From contig DASZUU010000044.1 in NCBI GenBank assembly GCA_035547425.1, positions 43,785-107,784 on the forward strand: a DNA stretch of 64,000 bases, given 5' to 3'. Each line of letters starts with the position of its first letter. Positions within the stretch are counted from its first letter, which is position 1. Origin of the DNA: Alloacidobacterium sp035547425. Lineage in GTDB: Bacteria > Acidobacteriota > Terriglobia > Terriglobales > Acidobacteriaceae. Of the stretch, positions 8,952 through 16,982 are shown in pieces. The position numbers and the translations under genes were made by a program. Under the pieces are notes generated by a model that saw only the letters and a list, made by a program, of their open reading frames with translations, did no database searches and was not told the origin of the DNA.

Positions 8952-10193
8952 ATGGCGACAGCAAGAACAACAAAGCGGCACACAGTATGGATATGGACAG
9001 GCACGGGCATCGCAATCGCGCTTGTTTTCTACTTTGTGCATATGGCGACGCGCACTACGCTGCCGATTCGAGCGGCTGAAGTGGTGCGCAGCAGTTTGAA
9101 GAGCACTACCTCGACAAACGCGAAGGTGGAACCGACTCAGAATTTCGAGGCGCATGCGCCATTTCCGGGGATTGTGAAAGCTCTTTACGTCCACGAAGGC
9201 GACAAGGTCGCTGCTGGAAAACTGCTTTTGCAGATGGACGACACCGACGCGCGCGCGAAACTTGCAACCGCGCTTGCCGCGTTGAAAGGCGCCCAGGGCA
9301 GCTATGACGCCATGATGAAAGGCGGCACCCAGGAAGAGCGATTATCGCTCGGCGGAGACCTGACCAAGGCCGAAATGGACCGCGATCAGGCGCAGCGTGA
9401 TCTTGCTGCTCTGCAAAAATTGCAGGCCCAGGGAGCGGCTTCCGCATCAGAGGTAGCTTCAGCAAAAGATCGGCTTACGGCGGCAAATAACTCGCTGGCG
9501 CTGCTTGAAAAGCGAAAAACTTCCCGCTACGACAGCAGCGATGTAAGCCATGCCAAAGCCTCGCTCGAAGATGCGCAGGCCGCGTATGCGGCAGCGCAGG
9601 CAATCGTAAATCAGGCAAACGTGAGGGCCCCCTTCGCTGGAACGGTGTATTCGATTCCGGTATCCCAGTCCGAATTCGTGCAGCAGGGGGACAAGCTGCT
9701 GCAAATGACAGATCTGACGAAATTGCAAGTCCGCGCATATTTTGACGAGCCGGAAATCGGCAAAATCCGGGAAGGAATGCCCATCCTGATTCGGTGGGAC
9801 GCGCTGCCGGACAAGGTATGGCATGGCCATGTAGCACGCGTGCCGTCCACAATTATTTCGTATGGGACACGCAATGTGGGACAGGTCATCATCGCAATAG
9901 ACGATGCTGACGGCAGCCTGCTGCCCAATGCGAATGTAACAGTAACGGTCACAACGTCCGACATTGCAGACGCGCTCAATGTACCCCGCGATGCGCTTCA
10001 TACCGAGCAGGGAAAATCTTATGTGTACCGGGTAGTGAATGGAACGCTGCGCCGTACACCTGTAGTTGTGAACGCACTAAACCTGACGCAAGTAGAAATT
10101 CTTTCCGGACTTAAAGAAGGAGATACGGTCGCACTGGGCACGACGAATGGTCAGCCGGTAAGCGAAGGTGTTGCCGTCAAAATTGTGCGTTAA
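8952..10193 (+). CDS. Efflux periplasmic adaptor subunit (HlyD/RND type)
   Basis: 413 residues. Short cytoplasmic start, one membrane anchor (about residues 12-30), then a first biotinyl-lipoyl half (FPGIVKALYVHEGDKVAAGKLL), a long alpha-helical hairpin rich in Ala, Gln and Lys (about 95-220), a second lipoyl half (VRAPFAGTVYSIPVSQSEFVQQGD) and beta-barrel and membrane-proximal domains. This is the membrane-fusion subunit of a tripartite pump. Its stop overlaps the next gene's start (TAATG), and the TPR and TolC genes follow. No pump gene is present in the unit. The start follows a weak ribosome site. Confidence 0.9.
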   Translation: MATARTTKRHTVWIWTGTGIAIALVFYFVHMATRTTLPIRAAEVVRSSLKSTTSTNAKVEPTQNFEAHAPFPGIVKALYVHEGDKVAAGKLLLQMDDTDARAKLATALAALKGAQGSYDAMMKGGTQEERLSLGGDLTKAEMDRDQAQRDLAALQKLQAQGAASASEVASAKDRLTAANNSLALLEKRKTSRYDSSDVSHAKASLEDAQAAYAAAQAIVNQANVRAPFAGTVYSIPVSQSEFVQQGDKLLQMTDLTKLQVRAYFDEPEIGKIREGMPILIRWDALPDKVWHGHVARVPSTIISYGTRNVGQVIIAIDDADGSLLPNANVTVTVTTSDIADALNVPRDALHTEQGKSYVYRVVNGTLRRTPVVVNALNLTQVEILSGLKEGDTVALGTTNGQPVSEGVAVKIVR

Positions 10194-11179
10194 TGCGTTT
10201 TGCTTTACAAATTCTGATGGCTCTTCTACTGGCGGGTATTCCTGCAAATGCTTCCGCAGATATACCGCCAAATCAGCTTCTTTCATCTGTGCGTAGCGAT
10301 CTCAGCCTTGGACATGCCGATGCCGGGCTGCAAAAGCTAAGCCAGATTCTGGCTCAACAGCCCGGGAATGCGGAAGCCTATAACCTTCGCTGCCGAATTT
10401 ATATGCAGGAGCAGCTCTGGGACCAGGCGATTGCATCGTGCCAGCAGGCTGTGAAGCTGGATGCGGGAAACAGCAATCATCATCTGTGGCTGGCACGGGC
10501 GCTGGGTGAGAAGGCCGATCGCGTTTCTTTCCTCACAGCGTTCAAAATGGCCAAGCAGATTCGGCAGGAGTTTGAAACAGCGGCGAAGCTTGATCCAAAG
10601 AACGCGGCTGCTCTTTCCGATCTGGCAGAATTTTATGTCGATGCCCCTGCGATTGTGGGTGGCGGCGTCGATAAGGCAGGCAGAGTCGCTCAACAACTGG
10701 ATACTGTAGCTCCCGAGCGTGCGCATTATATCCGGGCACGTATTGCGGAAAGCCAAAAGGACTACGCGCAGGCTGAAACCGAATTCAAGGCAGCCATCGC
10801 CGGCTCCAGCAACCAGGCAGATGCGTGGATGGACCTGGCTTCGTTTTACCGCCGCCGGCAACGTTGGGATGACATGATTCACGCCGTACATACAGGCGCT
10901 GGATTGGACACGCGGAAAGGAGTGGCACTCGCGGATGGGGCTTCCGTATTGATCCGCGCAGGCCGCGATCTTCCCTTTGCCCGGCAATTGCTGGAAGAGT
11001 ATTTATCATCTCCGAACAAGGCAGAAGATGCTCCGGCATTCCAGATGCAGGTCCAGTTGGGCAAGCTGCTTTCACAGTTAGGTGACGCGTCTGGAGCACA
11101 GCAGGAGTTTTCCGCCGCAGTGGAACTGGCAAAGGATTATCAGGCAGGTTCGAAAGCCGCAACCAACAGCGGCCGATGA
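10193..11179 (+). CDS. Secreted TPR-repeat protein
   Basis: 328 residues. A signal peptide (about 1-23, ending ANASA) is followed by tandem tetratricopeptide repeats, for example AYNLRCRIYMQEQLWDQAIASCQQAVKL-like helices at about 60-110, AAALSDLAEFYVD, ADAWMDLASFYRRRQRWDD and a C-terminal QLGKLLSQLGDASGAQQEF. TPRs are protein-interaction scaffolds. It overlaps the adaptor gene by one base and precedes the TolC gene by about 70 bases, so a structural role with that envelope complex is the simplest reading. No catalytic motif is visible. Confidence 0.82.
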   Translation: MRFALQILMALLLAGIPANASADIPPNQLLSSVRSDLSLGHADAGLQKLSQILAQQPGNAEAYNLRCRIYMQEQLWDQAIASCQQAVKLDAGNSNHHLWLARALGEKADRVSFLTAFKMAKQIRQEFETAAKLDPKNAAALSDLAEFYVDAPAIVGGGVDKAGRVAQQLDTVAPERAHYIRARIAESQKDYAQAETEFKAAIAGSSNQADAWMDLASFYRRRQRWDDMIHAVHTGAGLDTRKGVALADGASVLIRAGRDLPFARQLLEEYLSSPNKAEDAPAFQMQVQLGKLLSQLGDASGAQQEFSAAVELAKDYQAGSKAATNSGR

Positions 11180-11248
11180 CGTGTGAGACTGGAATCATTT
11201 GAAAACGAATAGAATCAGTTTTGCGGTTGGGTGTGAGGTGGCTGTCGG

Positions 11249-12565
11249 TTGAAAAGACGACTTTTGAGATGGATTATTCTGAATCTCTTCGGCGCGCTTG
11301 CGTTTGTAAGCGCTCGTGCGCAGATCTCTCTTTACACCGTCGTCGACCTGGCGCTGCGCAACAGTACTTCGGTGCGGATGGCGAAAGCAGACGTGATGCG
11401 CGCAGCAGCGGGGCTGACTGAAACCAAAGACGCTTATATTCCGAATCTGGTACTTGGCTCGAGCCTTGGGTATTCTTATGGATTCCCGCTGGGCGAGCCG
11501 TCGGTTTTCAATGTCAGTTCGCAATCGTTGCTGTTTACTTTTTCCCAGCCGGATTACATCCGGTCAGCGCGTGCTGCTGTGCAAACTGCGGAATTGAATT
11601 TAAAAGATGCCCGGCAACAGGTCATTTTGGACGCTTCCCTGGATTACATACAACTAGACAAAGCACAGCAGACACTGGTGGCTCTCGACCAAGAAAAACA
11701 ATATGCCGACAAATTAGTAAGCATTGAAGAAGACCGCGTTCTTGCCGGAGTAGAGAGCCAGATAGAATTGACCAAGGCTAAACTGACAGCAGCGCAAATT
11801 GACCTGAAGCGCATACATCTCCAGAATGATGCAGCAGTAGTGCGCGAGCAGCTTGCGCATCTTACCGGGCTTCCATCCACGAACTTTGAAACGAGCTCGA
11901 TCAGTATTCCTTCCGCACCTCGTGGCTTGGCCGCGAGTGCAGGAAACTCATCCAATGCGCTGCAAAATGCCGGAGTTCAAGCAACACAGGCAAATGCTAA
12001 ATCAAAGATGTATACAGCTTTCGGCGATTCGAGGCAGATACTTCGTCCTCAGCTCGCATTTGGTATGGACTATAGCCTATTTGCAAAATTTAATAACTAT
12101 ACTCAGTACTACAACCCGCAAAGTTTTCAATATAACAACATTGCAATCGGTATTCAGATCAAGGTGCCGCTCTTCGATGCAACGCTCAAGGCAAAGGAAC
12201 AACAATCGGCAGCGGCTGCGGCTAGTGCCTCTGCACAGGCTGACCAGACCCGCAATACAGTTGACGAGCGGATTTTTCAATTAAAGAAGAGCCTGACAGA
12301 ACTAGCAGCACAACAGCGTGTGGCCCAATTGCAGGCGGAATTGGCACAAGATCAGCTCGATGCAATCACGACGCAACTAAGCAACGGCAGCGGCTCTCCG
12401 AATGGCACTCCGCTGACGCCGAAAGATGAGCAGCAGGCCCGCATTCAGGAGCGTCAGCGGTATGAGGATGTGCTGGATGCGAATTATTCCCTGCTGCGCG
12501 CCGAGTTGAATCTTTTGCGTTCAACCGGAAGCATTGAAGACTGGGCAAAATCCGGGCCCAAATAA
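11249..12565 (+). CDS. TolC-family outer-membrane efflux protein
   Basis: 438 residues with signal peptide (MKRRLLRWIILNLFGALAFVSARA) and two OEP repeats of long amphipathic helices: VDLALRNSTSVRMAKADVMRA-type at the start and a second set from about residue 210, with coiled Ala/Gln stretches. A TTG start is used: it follows GAGGTGG and gives an exact signal peptide, and no in-frame ATG precedes the first helix. The protein is the outer-membrane duct of a type I or RND-like exporter. It completes an adaptor-TPR-TolC operon lacking an inner-membrane transporter. Confidence 0.88.
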   Translation: MKRRLLRWIILNLFGALAFVSARAQISLYTVVDLALRNSTSVRMAKADVMRAAAGLTETKDAYIPNLVLGSSLGYSYGFPLGEPSVFNVSSQSLLFTFSQPDYIRSARAAVQTAELNLKDARQQVILDASLDYIQLDKAQQTLVALDQEKQYADKLVSIEEDRVLAGVESQIELTKAKLTAAQIDLKRIHLQNDAAVVREQLAHLTGLPSTNFETSSISIPSAPRGLAASAGNSSNALQNAGVQATQANAKSKMYTAFGDSRQILRPQLAFGMDYSLFAKFNNYTQYYNPQSFQYNNIAIGIQIKVPLFDATLKAKEQQSAAAAASASAQADQTRNTVDERIFQLKKSLTELAAQQRVAQLQAELAQDQLDAITTQLSNGSGSPNGTPLTPKDEQQARIQERQRYEDVLDANYSLLRAELNLLRSTGSIEDWAKSGPK

Positions 12566-12597
12566 TCCATAGCCGGCTATCCCGGCCAATCTTCGTA

Positions 12598-12659
12598 AGT
12601 GCCGCAAACTGAGAATGATACCTGAAAAAGGGAGCATGTCAGGTATCTGCAACGGCACT
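12598..12659. repeat. Compound inverted repeat (two nested stems)
   Basis: Outer arms AGTGCCG (12598-12604) and CGGCACT (12653-12659) enclose inner arms GATACCTGA (12617-12625) and TCAGGTATC (12639-12647). All arms are perfect. There is no T run, and the element lies between the tolC stop and hpnJ, so it could be a terminator, a leader structure for hpnJ or an operator pair. Confidence 0.6.
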
Positions 12660-12709
12660 CTGTTTATGTAGGTAAACCCGCTCCGGATGTTACACTTAGG
12701 TTATACGTC

Positions 12710-14188
12710 ATGCCTCTGAAGACACTGTTTCTGAACCCGCCCTCATTTGAGAATTTCGATGGTGGCGCCAGCTCGCGCTGGCCGGCCACGCGTGAAATTG
12801 AGTCCTACTGGTATCCCGTGTGGCTCGCCTACCCGGCCGGCATGCTCGAAGGCTCGCGTCTTCTGGACGCGCCGCCCCATCACGTTTCAGCACAGGAAAC
12901 CATCGAGATTGCCAAGAGCTACGAGTTCCTCGTGCTCTTTACCAGTACGCCGGGCTGGACAGGCGATCAGAAGCTGGCAGAGGCCATCAAGCGTGCCAAT
13001 CCGTCCATCAGGATCGCGTTTGTCGGGCCGCCGGTGACCACTTCCCCGGACCGCGCCTTGAATGAGTGCGCGGTGATCGATTTTGTATGCCGCCGCGAGT
13101 TTGATTTCTCCGTAGTGGAATATGCCAACGGCAAGCCGCTCGATGAGATTCTGGGCATCAGCTATCGCAAAGACGGCAAGGTAGTTCATAATCCTGATCG
13201 CCCGCAGGTGGATAACCTGGACGCGATGCCCTGGGTTACGGATGTCTATGCGCGCGATATGGACGTTACGAAATACAACGTTCCATTCCTGCTGCATCCG
13301 TATGTCTCGCTTTACTCGACGCGCGGTTGCCCAGCACAATGCACATTCTGCCTCTGGCCGCAGACGCTCTCCGGCCACGCATGGCGCAAGCGCTCGACAG
13401 ATGACGTTGCCGCCGAGATGGCGCATGCAAAAGAGCTTTTCCCGCATGTGAAAGAGTTCTTCTTCGACGACGACACCTTCAACATTCAGAAGGCGCGCAC
13501 GATTGAGTTATGCGCAAAGCTGAAGCCGCTTGGCCTTACGTGGTCCTGCACCTCGCGCGTGACGACAGATCGCGAAACGCTGAAGGCGATGCGCGAAGCC
13601 GGATGCCGTCTGCTGATTGTGGGATACGAGTCGGGCGATCCGCAAATTCTTAAAAATATCAAGAAAGGCGCCACAGTGGAGCGCGCGCGTGACTTTACAC
13701 GCGACTGCCACGACCTGGGCCTGACGATTCATGGCGACTTCATTCTCGGCCTGCCGGGTGAAACGAAAGAATCGATTCGCAATACGATTAACTTTGCGAA
13801 GAGCCTTGATGTAGAGACGATCCAGGTTTCGATCGCGCACGCGTATCCGGGCACGGAGTTCTACGAATATGCCAGGGAACACGGCTTCATCATCAACAAT
13901 GGAGCCATGGTTGACGATCAGGGTCACCAGTTGGCGCATATCGAATATCCCGGCCTGCCGACCGAATACGTGCTGGAAATGGTGCATCGCTTCTACGATG
14001 AATACTATTTCCGTCCGAAGGCTGCATGGCGCGTAGTAAGCAAGGCTGTGGTCAACCGCGATTTGCCGCGTTTGTATCAAGAGGCCAAGTCTTTCCTGAA
14101 GTTAAGGTCAGAACGAAATAAGATCGTGAAACAGAAGAAGCAACAGAAGGCCAACGAATCTGCAAACCCGGTAAGCGCAGAGGTTTAG
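12710..14188 (+). CDS. hpnJ: Hopanoid biosynthesis radical SAM protein HpnJ
   Basis: 492 residues. N-terminal cobalamin-binding-like domain (KTLFLNPPSFENFDG, then a Rossmann-like part to about 170), then a radical SAM core with STRGCPAQCTFCLWPQ, the CxxxCxxC cluster motif, followed by FFFDDDTFNI and GDFILGLPGET. The SxRGCPxxCxFCLWP string and overall layout match HpnJ, the enzyme implicated in forming the cyclitol ether of bacteriohopanetetrol. The basic tail (RSERNKIVKQKKQQK) is disordered. It is transcribed on the plus strand, while the other hopanoid genes are on the minus strand 2-10 kb away. HpnI and HpnK partners are not visible in the window. Confidence 0.9.
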   Translation: MPLKTLFLNPPSFENFDGGASSRWPATREIESYWYPVWLAYPAGMLEGSRLLDAPPHHVSAQETIEIAKSYEFLVLFTSTPGWTGDQKLAEAIKRANPSIRIAFVGPPVTTSPDRALNECAVIDFVCRREFDFSVVEYANGKPLDEILGISYRKDGKVVHNPDRPQVDNLDAMPWVTDVYARDMDVTKYNVPFLLHPYVSLYSTRGCPAQCTFCLWPQTLSGHAWRKRSTDDVAAEMAHAKELFPHVKEFFFDDDTFNIQKARTIELCAKLKPLGLTWSCTSRVTTDRETLKAMREAGCRLLIVGYESGDPQILKNIKKGATVERARDFTRDCHDLGLTIHGDFILGLPGETKESIRNTINFAKSLDVETIQVSIAHAYPGTEFYEYAREHGFIINNGAMVDDQGHQLAHIEYPGLPTEYVLEMVHRFYDEYYFRPKAAWRVVSKAVVNRDLPRLYQEAKSFLKLRSERNKIVKQKKQQKANESANPVSAEV

Positions 14189-14211
14189 TCGTAACAGCTG
14201 TATCGATATCC

Positions 14212-14232
14212 CGGCCAGCCCTGCGCTGGCCG
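14212..14232 (+). terminator. Hairpin after hpnJ
   Basis: Perfect 8-bp stem CGGCCAGC / GCTGGCCG with a 5-base loop, followed by the pyrimidine-rich CTTTCTCTTCT. It lies between hpnJ and the first small transporter gene, so it may end or attenuate the hpnJ transcript. Confidence 0.55.
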
Positions 14233-14243
14233 CTTTCTCTTCT

Positions 14244-14684
14244 ATGACACGAAGCACCATGACATTTCGGCGCTACCTGGTGCTGGCATTTGTTTCTATT
14301 GCGGCGCCGCTGGGCGATACGTTTCTCGATGTAGGAATGAAGAGTATCGGTCCGGTTTCCTTGACGCATATCACGACTCTCTTTCATGCAGTGAGCACCC
14401 CGTGGGTTCTTACGGGAATCGTACTGCTGATTGGATTTTTTGCTTCGTACCTGACGGCGTTATCGTGGGCCGACCTTACATTTGTGCTCCCTGCCACTTC
14501 CTTCGGTAACGTTGTAGTTGCCCTGCTTGCGCGCTTCTGGCGGCATGAGCAGATTTCGTTATCGCGATGGGTGGGAATTTTCTTAATCACAGCGGCTGTA
14601 GGTTTTGTCACGCAGGGGCCGTCTTACACGGAGCATGAAAAGCCGCTTCCAGCAAGAGATGCAGAGGAGGTCTGCCAGTTATGA
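14244..14684 (+). CDS. Small 4-TM DMT-superfamily protein, subunit A
   Basis: 146 residues with about four hydrophobic helices. ALSWADLTFVLPATSFGNVVVALLARF near the middle followed by an ISLSRWVGIFLITAAVGFV helix is the half-size EamA/ArnE-like pattern (conserved acidic residue, then P, then last helix with G). Half-size DMT proteins often work as heterodimers, and the next gene is a related half overlapping by four bases. A second ATG at 14259 could be the start. The charged C-terminal tail (about 20 residues) is unusual for SMR proteins. The substrate is unknown; location after hpnJ is suggestive only. Confidence 0.75.
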   Translation: MTRSTMTFRRYLVLAFVSIAAPLGDTFLDVGMKSIGPVSLTHITTLFHAVSTPWVLTGIVLLIGFFASYLTALSWADLTFVLPATSFGNVVVALLARFWRHEQISLSRWVGIFLITAAVGFVTQGPSYTEHEKPLPARDAEEVCQL

Positions 14685-15076
14685 CGGAACTGCATCATTC
14701 AGGGCTTGCGAATGCGGCGATGATCGCCAGCATCGTCGTTGCTGCCACGATTGGCGATGTTTTGATTGCATCGGCAATGCGCCAGATCGGCGATCTCGAT
14801 CTGATCAAGGAACGCTCCGGGCTGGTAGGCGCGATTCAAGCCGTTATTACCAATGCGCGCTTCTTTTGTGGAGTAGCGGCGATGGCCGTGAGTTTCTTTT
14901 CACTTCTCTTCGCATTGAGCCACGCTGACTTAAGCCTGGTAGCGCCGGCATCGGCTTCGCTCACCGTAGTGACCAACACGATTGCCGGCAAAGTTTTTCT
15001 GAAAGAAAATGTAGACAAGCGGCGCTGGCTTGCGGCCCTCTGTGTCTGCTTCGGCGTTGCGCTGCTGGCGCGCTAA
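14681..15076 (+). CDS. Small 4-TM DMT-superfamily protein, subunit B
   Basis: 131 residues, four predicted helices. LLFALSHADLSLVAPASASLTVVTNTIAGKVFLKENVD corresponds to the ALSWADLTFVLPATS region of the preceding gene, and it ends with the typical RRWLAALCVCFGVALLA last helix. The ATGA overlap (14681-14684) with subunit A and clear similarity suggest a heterodimeric transporter or flippase built like ArnE/ArnF. It converges with the GH15 gene with a 13-base gap. Confidence 0.78.
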   Translation: MTELHHSGLANAAMIASIVVAATIGDVLIASAMRQIGDLDLIKERSGLVGAIQAVITNARFFCGVAAMAVSFFSLLFALSHADLSLVAPASASLTVVTNTIAGKVFLKENVDKRRWLAALCVCFGVALLAR

Positions 15077-15089
15077 TTCCCTGCCCCAT

Positions 15090-16916
15090 TTAATGCCATG
15101 GCGTTCCATTCTTTCCGCTGAGAGCGCGATCAAGGTAGGTGGCAGCGCTAATCAGCGCGAGATGCGTAAACGCCTGCGGGAAATTTCCCAGATGCTGGCC
15201 GCTGCTGCCCAACTCTTCTGAATAGAGGCCAAGGTGATTCGCGTAACCGAGCATCTTATCGAAAAGCAGCCTTGCCTTTTCCAACTGGTGGGAACGGGCT
15301 AAGGCCTCAATGAACCAGAAAGAGCAGGCGGTGAAGCTGCCTTCTGCTCCGCGAAGGCCATCGACGGAATTGTTGCGGGTGTCGTAACGATACACGAGGC
15401 TGTCTTCCGTCAACGTCTTCTCGATTGCTTCCATCGTGGAAAGCCAGCGCGGGTCGACGGGGCTGATGAAACGCATGAGCGGCATGAGCAAAGCGGAGGC
15501 ATCGAGGCAATTAGATCCTTGATACTGAACAAATGCTTTGAGGGAGTCGTCCCAGAAGCTATGAAAGATGTCATCGGAGATTTCATCGCGGATTTTAAGC
15601 CATTCACCAATTGGACCCGGCAGCGAGCGCTTGCGCCCAAGACGGATAGCCCGATCAAATGCAACCCAGCACATCAGGCGGGAATGCAGGAATTTTTTGC
15701 GGCCTCCGCGCACCTCCCAGATTCCCTCATCTTCTCGTTGCCAGTTTTTTGCCAGCCAGGCAAGGATTCGCTGCACACCTGCCCAATCGTCGTAGGAGAT
15801 GCCGTCGCCATATTTATTTGAGAGATAGATGGCGTCCATCAGCTCGCCGTAGATATCGAGCTGCAATTGTTTGGAAGCGGCGTTGCCTACGCGCACAGGG
15901 CGCGAGTTTGCGAATCCGCTGAAGTTCTCGAGAATAACCTCGTCAAGCTCCTGATCGCCATTGATGCGATACATGACTTGTAAAGGCCCATGTTCGGCAT
16001 CGTCATGCAAACGATCATGGAGCCAATCGGTAAAATTGCGAGCTTCTTCTAAAAATCCGAGGCGTATAAATGCGTACAAGCTGAATGCGGAATCGCGCAG
16101 CCAGGTGTAACGATAGTCCCAGTTACGCTCGCCGCCCATTCTTTCCGGAACTCCAAACGTAGCCGCTGCTACCAGCGAACCGTATTCCTGGCTGGAGAAC
16201 ATCTTTAACACGAGCGCGGAACGGTTGACCATTTCACGCCAGCGGCCGGAGTAATTGGAGCGGCCAATCCATTCACGCCAGTAACGCGCCGTTTGCGCAA
16301 AATGATCCTCTATTTTTTCGGGATCGAGAATCTTTACATCAGGCGCTGCTTCTCCAAAAGTGAATGTCGCAGTCTCGCCGGATTTGATCGTGAAAGTGGC
16401 GATCGCATCTCCGTTGTGAAGACTGAGAGGAACGGTGGCATGCAGCGCCATTGTAGGACAATCCGTACACTCCGGCTCGAACCGGATGCAGGTTTCTTCT
16501 GCCTCGATCCTGTGGCCGCTGCGAGCATAGTTGAAACGCGGCGCGCAGCGCATGCGAAACTGCACTTCTCCTTTTATGACACGCACCATGCGGATGATCT
16601 GATGAGCATAAATCTCCCCTTTCTTTCCCGCAAGAATCGGCATGAAATCGGTGATTTCAGCCACGCCGGAATCCGAGAGAAAGCGTGTGAGGAGAATATT
16701 TGTATCCGGCAGATAAAGCTGCTTGGTTCGGAGATTTTCGAGATCGGCCTCGATGCAGAATGTTCCGCCACGGTCCGGATTAAGAAGCGAGGCAAATACG
16801 GTGGGCGAATCAAAGTTCGGAAAGCAGAAAAAATCGATAGAGCCCTGCGTGCTGACCAGCGCGGTAGAGCGCATATTGCCTATGACGCCGTAATTTTCAA
16901 TCGGTTGTGGGGCCAT
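15090..16916 (-). CDS. Glycoside hydrolase family 15 (glucoamylase/trehalase-like)
   Basis: 608 residues. N-terminal beta-sandwich with IENYGVIGNMRSTALVSTQGSIDFFCFPNFDSP, the classic opening of bacterial GH15 proteins, then an alpha/alpha barrel with GGERNWDYRYTWLRDSAFSLYA, DEGIWEVRGG (catalytic base region) and GLYSEELG (second carboxylate). No signal peptide is seen, so it is cytoplasmic. Members hydrolyse maltosides or trehalose. It is 66 bases downstream of hpnE on the same strand and could be read through from the hopanoid operon, though a functional link is not evident. Confidence 0.92.
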   Translation of the reverse strand: MAPQPIENYGVIGNMRSTALVSTQGSIDFFCFPNFDSPTVFASLLNPDRGGTFCIEADLENLRTKQLYLPDTNILLTRFLSDSGVAEITDFMPILAGKKGEIYAHQIIRMVRVIKGEVQFRMRCAPRFNYARSGHRIEAEETCIRFEPECTDCPTMALHATVPLSLHNGDAIATFTIKSGETATFTFGEAAPDVKILDPEKIEDHFAQTARYWREWIGRSNYSGRWREMVNRSALVLKMFSSQEYGSLVAAATFGVPERMGGERNWDYRYTWLRDSAFSLYAFIRLGFLEEARNFTDWLHDRLHDDAEHGPLQVMYRINGDQELDEVILENFSGFANSRPVRVGNAASKQLQLDIYGELMDAIYLSNKYGDGISYDDWAGVQRILAWLAKNWQREDEGIWEVRGGRKKFLHSRLMCWVAFDRAIRLGRKRSLPGPIGEWLKIRDEISDDIFHSFWDDSLKAFVQYQGSNCLDASALLMPLMRFISPVDPRWLSTMEAIEKTLTEDSLVYRYDTRNNSVDGLRGAEGSFTACSFWFIEALARSHQLEKARLLFDKMLGYANHLGLYSEELGSSGQHLGNFPQAFTHLALISAATYLDRALSGKNGTPWH

Positions 16917-16982
16917 CCTTACCTCGGAGCAACTAAACGCTTAGATGTTACGGCATAGAAAAAGTTTATTTAGCTGGAGAAA

